From positions 1-6,345 of the forward strand of contig JAIRUB010000044.1 of NCBI GenBank assembly GCA_031254635.1: a DNA stretch of 6,345 nt. Reading direction: 5' to 3'. Made by a program: the position numbers and the translations under genes. The stretch's first letter is position 1; each line of letters begins with the position of its first letter. The DNA comes from Prevotellaceae bacterium (GTDB lineage Bacteria > Bacteroidota > Bacteroidia > Bacteroidales > UBA932). Shown in pieces: positions 1 to 5,931 of the stretch. Below the pieces are notes generated by a model. The model was not told the origin of the DNA. It worked only from the letters and a program-made list of their open reading frames with translations, and searched no databases.

Positions 1-303
1 GATAGAGCCGGAAAAGTGTTGCCTGTAATCATTACTGTTTACAGCGATAAATCATTCGACTTTATTGTTAAACAACCTCCGGTAGCCGTGCAGCTCAAAG
101 AAGCTGCCAAAATCCAAGCAGGCTCTAATGAGCCCAATCGTAAAAAGGTAGCTGCCGTTACTTGGGAACAGGTAAAGAAAATTGCCGAAGAAAAAATGCC
201 CGATATGAATGCATTTACTTTGAAATCGGCCATGACTATGGTAGCAGGTACAGCCCGCAGTATGGGTATTACCGTTGAAGGTAAAATGCCCGAAGTAAAC
301 TAA
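1..303 (+). CDS. rplK: 50S ribosomal protein L11, 3' part (5' end outside window)
   Basis: L11 binds the 23S rRNA GTPase-associated region at the base of the L7/L12 stalk and takes part in factor binding and the stringent response. The reading frame is open from base 1, giving 100 residues before TAA at 301-303. By alignment from memory with E. coli L11 (142 aa), the first visible residue matches about position 49, so most of the N-terminal domain is missing. Visible are the end of that domain (VLPVIITVYSDKSF), the two-proline linker (KQPPVAVQL, fragment residues 24-32) and the full rRNA-binding C-terminal domain, ending with the family hallmark GTARSMG. The GTG at base 16 is an internal valine, not the start. 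A second in-frame TAA follows at once (304-306). rplA starts 16 bp downstream, so the two are surely co-transcribed. Nothing looks broken; truncation is by the window edge only. Confidence 0.97.
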   Translation, partial: DRAGKVLPVIITVYSDKSFDFIVKQPPVAVQLKEAAKIQAGSNEPNRKKVAAVTWEQVKKIAEEKMPDMNAFTLKSAMTMVAGTARSMGITVEGKMPEVN

Positions 304-319
304 TAAAATTCATGCAGAA

Positions 320-1021
320 ATGAGTAAGTTGACAAAAAAACAAAAAGTAGTTTACCCCAAGGTTGACCTTAGTAAGCAATATAAATTGACTGAAGCAGCA
401 GCTTTACTGAAAGAAGTTACTTTCACTAAATTTGATGCCTCTGTTGATATTGCTGTGCGCCTTGGTGTGGACCCTCGTAAAGCCAATCAAATGGTTCGCG
501 GCGTGGTAACTCTTCCGCATGGAACAGGTAAAACAGTTCGTGTACTAGTGCTTTGTACTCCCGATAAAGAAGCGGAAGCACAGGCAGCCGGTGCCGACCA
601 TGTTGGCTTGGACGATTATTTAGAAAAAATTAAAGGTGGTTGGACCGATATTGATGTGATCATTTGCACGCCTTCCGTTATGGCGAAAGTGGGTGCTCTT
701 GGCCGCGTACTTGGCCCCCGTGGATTGATGCCTAACCCAAAAACAGGCACTGTGACGATGGAAATCGGCAAAGCAGTAGAAGACGTGAAGGGTGGTAAAA
801 TAGATTTTAAAGTCGATAAACAAGGCATCGTTCATGCTGCAATAGGTAAAGTGTCATTCGATGCAAATAAAATTGTAGAAAATGCACAGGAACTCCTAAA
901 TACGGTAGTAAGATTAAAACCTCAGGCTTTGAAGGGTACTTATATGAAAAGCGTTTACTTGTCGTCAACCATGAGCCCCGGCTTATGTATCGACATGAAA
1001 TCATTTGGCGCTGCCGATTAA
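320..1021 (+). CDS. rplA: 50S ribosomal protein L1
   Basis: L1 forms the mobile stalk beside the ribosomal E site and helps release deacylated tRNA. In E. coli and several other bacteria it also represses translation of its own rplK-rplA mRNA. The protein has 233 residues, essentially the E. coli length (234). It shows the expected two-domain plan: domain I made of both ends of the chain and domain II in the middle. The family signature LGPRGLMPNPKTGTV lies at residues 131-145, preceded by the conserved VGALGRV. ATG 320 gives the standard N terminus (MSKLTKKQK). An ATG at 312 is out of frame and stops after three codons, overlapping the true start. There is no Shine-Dalgarno sequence in the 16-bp spacer. 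An L1 operator that mimics 23S rRNA would be expected near rplK, upstream of the window; I see none in the 16-bp spacer before rplA. Identity is certain; autoregulation here is inference. Confidence 0.99.
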   Translation: MSKLTKKQKVVYPKVDLSKQYKLTEAAALLKEVTFTKFDASVDIAVRLGVDPRKANQMVRGVVTLPHGTGKTVRVLVLCTPDKEAEAQAAGADHVGLDDYLEKIKGGWTDIDVIICTPSVMAKVGALGRVLGPRGLMPNPKTGTVTMEIGKAVEDVKGGKIDFKVDKQGIVHAAIGKVSFDANKIVENAQELLNTVVRLKPQALKGTYMKSVYLSSTMSPGLCIDMKSFGAAD

Positions 1022-1041
1022 TCTTAATTAATGATTGAATT

Positions 1042-1563
1042 ATGAAGAAAGAAGAAAAATCAGTAATCATAGATGCCCTGGCAGAACAATTGAAGCAGAA
1101 TATCCATTTCTATTTAGCCGATGCTTCAGGTTTAAATGCTGAAAATACTACAAAATTGCGCCGCGCTTGTTTTGAGAAAAAAATAAAAATGCTTGTAGTG
1201 AAAAACTCACTACTCAAAAAAGCTTTAAAACAAAACAACTTTGAAGGCGTAGAACTAATCAATGCGTTGGCAGGCCCAACAGCTATTATGTTTACCGATG
1301 TGGTGAATGCACCCGCCAAACTGATTAAAGAATTTGGCGATAAATATGGTAAACCCCTGCTGAAAGGCGCTTACGTACAGGAATGCTTGTATGTGGGAGC
1401 TGACACCTTAGCCGAATTGGTGAACATCAAGTCGCGCGAAGAACTTATTGGCGATATCATCAGTATGTTGCAATCTCCTCTTCGGAATATTATTTCCGGT
1501 ATGCAGGAACGTGCAGAAAAATTAGTTGATGAAAATAAAATTATTTCGGAACGCCCCGAATAA
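1042..1563 (+). CDS. rplJ: 50S ribosomal protein L10 (stalk base, L7/L12 anchor)
   Basis: L10 anchors the L7/L12 dimers to the 50S subunit, its N-terminal domain contacting 23S rRNA and L11 and its long C-terminal helix carrying the dimers. The protein has 173 residues, slightly longer than the 165 of E. coli. Family features seen: the N-terminal KKEEKSVIIDALAEQL helix, FYLADASGLNAENTTKLRR (about residues 23-41), VVKNSLLKKAL (about 52-62) and ALAGPTAIMF (about 75-84). The C-terminal region (about residues 130-173) is charged and largely helical by composition, as required for L7/L12 docking. ATG 1042 is preceded by a 20-bp spacer with no Shine-Dalgarno sequence; an upstream ATG at 1031 is out of frame and ends by overlapping this start. 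In E. coli, L10 with L7/L12 represses its own mRNA through a long leader; a spacer of 20 bp leaves no room for such a leader unless it lies inside rplA. Confidence 0.99.
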   Translation: MKKEEKSVIIDALAEQLKQNIHFYLADASGLNAENTTKLRRACFEKKIKMLVVKNSLLKKALKQNNFEGVELINALAGPTAIMFTDVVNAPAKLIKEFGDKYGKPLLKGAYVQECLYVGADTLAELVNIKSREELIGDIISMLQSPLRNIISGMQERAEKLVDENKIISERPE

Positions 1564-1593
1564 ATTCAAAATTTAAAATTCAAAATTTAAAAT
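1562..1593 (+). repeat. Heptameric tandem repeat between rplJ and rplL
   Basis: A 32-bp tract with seven-base period made of AAATTCA and AAATTTA in alternation: units at 1562-1568, 1569-1575, 1576-1582 and 1583-1589, then AAAT at 1590-1593. Read as a 14-bp unit it has 2.3 perfect copies. It begins inside the rplJ stop codon (1561-1563) and ends three bases before the rplL ATG at 1597, so it makes up nearly the whole spacer. The tract is AT-only apart from two C residues. It sits where a ribosome-binding site would be, and no Shine-Dalgarno sequence is present. Function unknown; an unstructured A-rich leader favouring SD-independent initiation is a reasonable inference. Confidence 0.9.
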
Positions 1594-1596
1594 ATC

Positions 1597-1965
1597 ATGG
1601 CAGACATTAAAAAAATTGCAGAAGAATTAGTAAGTCTTACCGTAAAAGAGGTTCAGGAATTAGCTAAAATCATGAAAGATGAGTATGGCATTGAGCCAGC
1701 CGCTGCACCCGTTATGGTTGCAGGCCCTGCAGCCGGACCCGCAGTCGCTGAACAAACCGTATTCGATGTAATTCTACTATCACCCGGCCAAGCTAAATTG
1801 CAGATGGTAAAGGTTGTTAAAGAAATTACAGGTTTGGGCTTGAAAGAAGCTAAAGAATTAGTTGATAAAGCGCCTACAGCCATTAAGGAAAAGATTTCCA
1901 AAACCGAAGCCGAGCAATGGAAAGCTATGCTTGAAGAAGCAGGCGGCGAAGTTGAACTCAAATAA
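1597..1965 (+). CDS. rplL: 50S ribosomal protein L7/L12
   Basis: L7/L12 forms the flexible stalk that recruits the translational GTPases and stimulates their GTP hydrolysis; it is present in several copies per ribosome, unlike any other ribosomal protein. The protein has 122 residues, the usual length. The N-terminal dimerisation and L10-binding helices cover about residues 1-32 (ADIKKIAEELVSLTVKEVQ). An Ala/Pro/Gly/Val hinge follows at about 33-52 (PAAAPVMVAGPAAGPAVA). The globular C-terminal domain covers about 54-122, with the factor-binding helix motif VKEITGLGLKEAKELVDKAP and the typical ending EEAGGEVELK. ATG 1597 is fixed by the conserved N terminus and the repeat-filled spacer before it. 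Downstream lies a hairpin-bearing 105-bp spacer, which may let rplL be expressed above rpoB. Identity is certain. Confidence 0.99.
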   Translation: MADIKKIAEELVSLTVKEVQELAKIMKDEYGIEPAAAPVMVAGPAAGPAVAEQTVFDVILLSPGQAKLQMVKVVKEITGLGLKEAKELVDKAPTAIKEKISKTEAEQWKAMLEEAGGEVELK

Positions 1966-1974
1966 ACTTCCTTG

Positions 1975-1987
1975 CCCGTTTATCGGG
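1975..1987 (+). promoter_or_regulatory. Short GC stem-loop after rplL
   Basis: A four-base-pair stem CCCG (1975-1978) with CGGG (1984-1987) closes a five-base loop TTTAT. It lies ten bases after the rplL stop codon and ten bases before the larger hairpin at 1998-2029. The stem is short and weak alone, and no T-run follows it. It is listed because its 5' arm and loop, CCCGTTTAT, recur exactly in the larger hairpin (2008-2016), and because CGGG at 1984-1987 could alternatively pair with CCCG at 2008-2011. Role unknown; it could be a leftover duplication or part of a two-state RNA element. Confidence 0.4.
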
Positions 1988-1997
1988 AACACTCCAC

Positions 1998-2032
1998 AGG
2001 TTTAGAACCCGTTTATGGGTTCTAAGCCTTTT
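1998..2032 (+). terminator. Attenuator-like hairpin between rplL and rpoB
   Basis: The arms 1998-2010 (AGGTTTAGAACCC) and 2017-2029 (GGGTTCTAAGCCT) pair over 13 positions, with a single T-G wobble (2001/2026), and close a six-base loop GTTTAT. The run TTTT at 2029-2032 follows directly, its first T being in the stem, and is then interrupted by G. A long stem with a short T-tract is what a partial, read-through intrinsic terminator looks like. rpoB must still be transcribed and no promoter is visible after the hairpin, so complete termination is unlikely. In E. coli the same spacer holds a partial attenuator and an RNase III site; the placement here is analogous. It could instead serve as a processing or mRNA-stability element that separates rplJL from rpoBC messages. 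The structure is seen directly; the function is inferred. Confidence 0.75.
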
Positions 2033-2070
2033 GTCGTTAAAATGACTTATTTTCACCTAATACGAATAAG

Positions 2071-5000
2071 ATGTCGCAAAAAACAACGAACCAGCGCGTT
2101 AACTTCGCAACCTCCCAAAACCGTCTTGACTATCCCGACTTTTTGGAAATACAAATAAAATCGTTCTACGATTTCTTCCAACTCGAAACTACGGCAGATA
2201 ATCGTAAGAACGAAGGCCTTTTTAAAGTTTTTCAGGAAAACTTTCCCATCACGGATACCCGTAATAATTTTGTACTCGAATTTATGGACTACTTTGTAGA
2301 TCCTCCCCGCTATTTGATTGAGGAGTGCCTCGACCGTGGGTTGACCTACAGCGTGCCGCTCAAAGCAAAACTGAAATTGTATTGCACCGACCCCGAGCAT
2401 GAAGATTTTGATACCGTTATCCAAGATGTATATCTGGGAACAGTGCCTTATATGACCCCCGCAGGAACCTTTGTAATTAACGGTTCCGAAAGGGTTGTAG
2501 TATCCCAGTTGCACCGCTCGCCCGGCGTGTTTTTCGGGCAAAGCCTGCACGCCAACGGCACTAAATTATATTCTGCCCGCATCATCCCGTTCAAAGGCTC
2601 GTGGATTGAATTTGCCACCGATATCAACAACGTGATGTATGCTTATATCGACCGCAAAAAGAAATTACCCGTAACCACGCTGCTCCGCGCTATTGGTTAC
2701 GAAGGTGATAAAGATATCTTAGAGATTTTTGGTCTAGCCGACGAAGTGAAAGTCAACAAACCGAACCTCAAAAAAGTAGTAGGCCGCAAATTGGCCGCCC
2801 GCGTACTGAAATCGTGGATTGAAGATTTCGTTGACGAAGATACCGGTGAAGTAGTATCTATCGAACGTAATGAAATTATTGTCGACCGCGAAACTATTCT
2901 GACCGACGACCATATTGATATGATTGTTGATTCGGGCGCAGCTGCTATCCTCATTCATAAAGAAGAAGCCAATATCAGCGACTACGCTATTATTCACAAC
3001 ACCTTGCAAAAAGATCCCTGCAACTCGGAAAAAGAAGCAGTGGTATATATCTACCGCCAATTGCGTAGCTCAGAACCACCTGATGATGCAACCGCTCGTG
3101 ATGTGATAGACAAACTTTTCTTCTCTGATAAACGTTATGACCTCGGACAGGTAGGCCGTTTCCGCTTGAACCGCAAGCTCAATTTGGCCACCGGTGCTGA
3201 TGTGCGTGTGTTGACAAAAGAAGATATTATTGCAATTATTCAACACCTCATACAGTTGATTAACTCGAAAGCCGATGTTGATGATATCGACCACCTGAGC
3301 AACCGCCGTGTACGCACGGTGGGCGAACAGTTGGCTAATCAGTTCGGCGTTGGTTTGGCACGTATGGCGCGTACTATTCGTGAACGTATGAATGTGCGCG
3401 ATAACGAAGTGTTTACGCCAATTGATTTGATTAATGCTAAAACATTATCCTCGGTAATTAATTCGTTCTTCGGTACCAGCCAGCTCTCGCAGTTTATGGA
3501 TCAAACGAATCCCTTGGCCGAAATGACCCATAAGCGCCGTATGTCGGCCTTGGGGCCTGGCGGTTTGAGCCGTGAACGCGCAGGCTTCGAAGTGCGCGAC
3601 GTTCACTATACGCACTACGGCCGCTTATGTCCTATTGAAACTCCTGAAGGCCCGAATATCGGTTTGATTTCCTCGCTTTGCGTGTATGCGCGTGTTAACA
3701 ACCTTGGATTTATTGAAACGCCCTACCGCAAGGTTAACAATGGTTGCGTTGACCTGTCTGAAGATGGTGTGATATTTATGAGCGCTGAGGAGGAAGAAGA
3801 CAAGATGGTGGCTCAGGCTAACGCAATAGTCGATGCCGATGGAAATATTACTGATGAACGTGTGAAATGCCGTGTAGAAGCCGACTATCCTGTAGTTGGA
3901 AAAGAAGAAGTTGATTTGATGGACGTGGCGCCTAACCAAATTGCTTCCATCGCAGCCTCGCTGATTCCTTTTCTCGAACACGACGACGCTAACCGTGCTT
4001 TGATGGGCTCGAACATGATGCGCCAGGCTGTTCCGCTTATTCGTTCGGAAGCACCCATTGTTGGTACAGGTATTGAAGGCTTGGTAGCCCGCGACAGTCG
4101 TACGCAAATAGCCGCTTCTGCCAAAGGTGAAGTAGTGTATGTAGATGCTAACGAAATTCATGTTAAATATGTACGTTCCGATAACGAACACTTTGTAAGC
4201 TTCGATCCGGAAGTGAACATTTATAGATTGCCAATTTATCGTAAAACCAACCAGAATACCAGTATCAACTTGCATCCTTTGGTGCGCAAGGGTGATAAGG
4301 TGCTTCAGGGGCAAATTTTAACCGAAGGCTATGGCACACGCGACGGCGAATTGGCGCTGGGTAGTAACTTGAAAGTAGCATTCATGCCTTGGAAAGGTTA
4401 TAATTTTGAAGATGCTATCGTGCTTTCGGAACGATTGGTGCGCGAAGATATATTTACTTCGGTACACGTTGATGAATATATCATGGAAGTGCGCGATACC
4501 AAACGCGGCCTCGAAGAATTGACCAACGATATTCCGAATGTGAGTGAAGACGCTACACGCCATCTCGATGAGAACGGCATTATCCGCATTGGCGCTAATG
4601 TTGAGCCGGGCGATGTATTGATTGGAAAGATTACGCCGAAAGGCGAAAGCGACCCTTCGCCGGAAGAAAAATTGTTGCGTGCCATCTTCGGCGATAAGGC
4701 CGGCGATGTGAAAGACGCTTCCTTGAAAGCTTCCCCGTCGCTTTATGGTACAATCATCGAACGCCGCCTCTTCTCGCGCGTGATGAAAGAATCGGGCAAA
4801 AAAGGAAAGCAACAAGGAAAGGCTCAGATGCAAAAGGTGGACGATGAGTTCGATAAAAAAGTAGGTGTTCTCAGAGAAATCTTGTTGGACAAACTCAGTA
4901 AACTCCTTGAGGGTAAAACGGTGAATAACTTAGTTGACCTTTATGGCGTGGAATTAGCCTCTAAAGGGACGAAGTTTACAGCGAAATTATTGAGTGGTGT

Positions 5001-5889
5001 CGATTTTGAAAACGTAAATCCCAATAAGTGGACTACCGACAAAGAATGTAATACTCTGGCGAAACAAGTAATCAATAATTTCATCATTAAATATAAGGAA
5101 TTGGATGCCGAGGTAAAACGTATTAAATACAATATTACCATAGGTGATGAATTGCCTACCGGTATTATCCAATTAGCTAAGGTTTATGTTGCCAAAAAAC
5201 GTAAAATCAAGGTAGGGGACAAGATGGCCGGCCGTCACGGTAACAAAGGTATTGTAGCTAAGGTAGTGCGCGATGAAGATATGCCATTTTTAGAAGATGG
5301 AAGCACTGTTGATATCGTGTTGAACCCCTTGGGCGTGCCTTCACGTATGAACCTCGGACAGATTTATGAAACCGTATTAGGTTGGGCAGGAAAAGAATTG
5401 GATGTAAAATTTACCACGCCGATTTTTGATGGTGCTACCTTGGATGACATTACCAAATATACCGAGGATGCAGCTATTCCTCGTTATGGAAAGACCTTCC
5501 TGCGCGATGGCGGAACAGGCGAATTGTTTGACCAACCTGCTACCGTTGGTGTAATTTATATGATGAAACTCGGCCACATGGTTGACGATAAGATGCACGC
5601 ACGTTCTATCGGACCATACTCGCTCATCACTCAGCAGCCTCTTGGCGGTAAGGCCCAGTTTGGTGGACAACGTTTCGGGGAAATGGAGGTTTGGGCGCTC
5701 GAAGCTTTCGGCGCAGCCAATATCCTGCAAGAAATCCTTACCGTGAAATCGGACGACGTTACGGGACGCTCACGCGCCTATGAGGCAATCGTAAAAGGCG
5801 AGCCGATGCCGCAACCCGGCATTCCCGAAGCGTTGAATGTAATTTTACACGAACTTCGCGGCTTAGGCTTAAGCCTCCGCATGGAATAA
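2071..5889 (+). CDS. rpoB: DNA-directed RNA polymerase subunit beta
   Basis: Beta forms one pincer of RNA polymerase and shapes the active centre with beta'. The 1272-residue frame is intact (E. coli 1342). The protrusion and lobe occupy roughly the first 400 residues. The rifampicin pocket follows: Q471-L-S-Q-F-M-D477, H487, R490, S492, then PIETPEGPNIGL with N529 and I533, matching E. coli numbering minus 39. YNFEDA carries E780-D781 (E. coli E813-D814). The flap tip is around 865-876 (EEKLLRAIFGDK). GDKMAGRHGNKG (1049-1060) holds the lysine matching E. coli K1073, and KMHARSIGPYS holds H1176 (E. coli H1237). The clamp-joining C terminus ends HELRGLGLSLRME. Between about 890 and 1010 lies a charged, variable, probably helical segment at the place of the E. 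coli lineage insertion. ATG 2071 is chosen by the conserved Bacteroidota N terminus; no Shine-Dalgarno sequence precedes it. rpoC follows after 42 bp. Confidence 0.99.
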   Translation: MSQKTTNQRVNFATSQNRLDYPDFLEIQIKSFYDFFQLETTADNRKNEGLFKVFQENFPITDTRNNFVLEFMDYFVDPPRYLIEECLDRGLTYSVPLKAKLKLYCTDPEHEDFDTVIQDVYLGTVPYMTPAGTFVINGSERVVVSQLHRSPGVFFGQSLHANGTKLYSARIIPFKGSWIEFATDINNVMYAYIDRKKKLPVTTLLRAIGYEGDKDILEIFGLADEVKVNKPNLKKVVGRKLAARVLKSWIEDFVDEDTGEVVSIERNEIIVDRETILTDDHIDMIVDSGAAAILIHKEEANISDYAIIHNTLQKDPCNSEKEAVVYIYRQLRSSEPPDDATARDVIDKLFFSDKRYDLGQVGRFRLNRKLNLATGADVRVLTKEDIIAIIQHLIQLINSKADVDDIDHLSNRRVRTVGEQLANQFGVGLARMARTIRERMNVRDNEVFTPIDLINAKTLSSVINSFFGTSQLSQFMDQTNPLAEMTHKRRMSALGPGGLSRERAGFEVRDVHYTHYGRLCPIETPEGPNIGLISSLCVYARVNNLGFIETPYRKVNNGCVDLSEDGVIFMSAEEEEDKMVAQANAIVDADGNITDERVKCRVEADYPVVGKEEVDLMDVAPNQIASIAASLIPFLEHDDANRALMGSNMMRQAVPLIRSEAPIVGTGIEGLVARDSRTQIAASAKGEVVYVDANEIHVKYVRSDNEHFVSFDPEVNIYRLPIYRKTNQNTSINLHPLVRKGDKVLQGQILTEGYGTRDGELALGSNLKVAFMPWKGYNFEDAIVLSERLVREDIFTSVHVDEYIMEVRDTKRGLEELTNDIPNVSEDATRHLDENGIIRIGANVEPGDVLIGKITPKGESDPSPEEKLLRAIFGDKAGDVKDASLKASPSLYGTIIERRLFSRVMKESGKKGKQQGKAQMQKVDDEFDKKVGVLREILLDKLSKLLEGKTVNNLVDLYGVELASKGTKFTAKLLSGVDFENVNPNKWTTDKECNTLAKQVINNFIIKYKELDAEVKRIKYNITIGDELPTGIIQLAKVYVAKKRKIKVGDKMAGRHGNKGIVAKVVRDEDMPFLEDGSTVDIVLNPLGVPSRMNLGQIYETVLGWAGKELDVKFTTPIFDGATLDDITKYTEDAAIPRYGKTFLRDGGTGELFDQPATVGVIYMMKLGHMVDDKMHARSIGPYSLITQQPLGGKAQFGGQRFGEMEVWALEAFGAANILQEILTVKSDDVTGRSRAYEAIVKGEPMPQPGIPEALNVILHELRGLGLSLRME

Positions 5890-5892
5890 TTT

Positions 5893-5927
5893 TAATTCCT
5901 AATTCCTAATTCTTAATTCGTAATTTA
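5893..5927 (+). repeat. Heptameric tandem repeat between rpoB and rpoC
   Basis: Five consecutive seven-base units of the form TAATTNN, with NN = CC, CC, CT, CG and TA, start at 5893, 5900, 5907, 5914 and 5921. The rpoB stop codon opens a further six-base copy, TAATTT (5887-5892), so the array effectively begins at the stop codon; it ends four bases before the rpoC ATG at 5932. As the period is not a multiple of three, TAA falls in all three forward frames, and on the reverse strand TAA/TAG also fall in all three frames. The units degrade towards rpoC. No Shine-Dalgarno sequence is present. The array has no hairpin of note; function unknown. Confidence 0.93.
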
Positions 5928-5931
5928 ATAT

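Noticed and set aside
16..303. GTG 16 as the start of a short gene
   Set aside because: The frame is open to base 1 and the residues before it (DRAGK) fit L11, so this is an internal valine of truncated rplK.
427..434. TAAATTTG, a match to the Bacteroidota -7 promoter pattern TAnnTTTG (also TAATTTTG at 2265 and 4401)
   Set aside because: All three lie inside conserved coding sequence and none has a TTG at the proper distance upstream.
2039..2053. AAAAT/ATTTT hairpin with five-base loop before rpoB
   Set aside because: Only A-T pairs, so barely stable; such pairings are common in AT-rich spacers.
2031..2055. Possible promoter for rpoB in the rplL-rpoB spacer (TTG at 2031, TATTTTCA at 2048)
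   Set aside because: The downstream box is a poor match and the spacing between the two elements is too short for a Bacteroidota promoter.
2042..2158. Upstream out-of-frame ATG giving 38 codons overlapping the rpoB start
   Set aside because: No recognisable protein, no initiation signal, and most of it is simply rpoB read in another frame; chance is the best explanation without conservation data.
3625..4314. Antisense open frame of 229 codons within rpoB (similar ones of 171 and 165 codons at 4318-4833 and 2053-2550)
   Set aside because: They lie wholly or almost wholly opposite highly conserved rpoB sequence, read as low-complexity, unfamiliar proteins, and are explained by codon bias of the sense gene.
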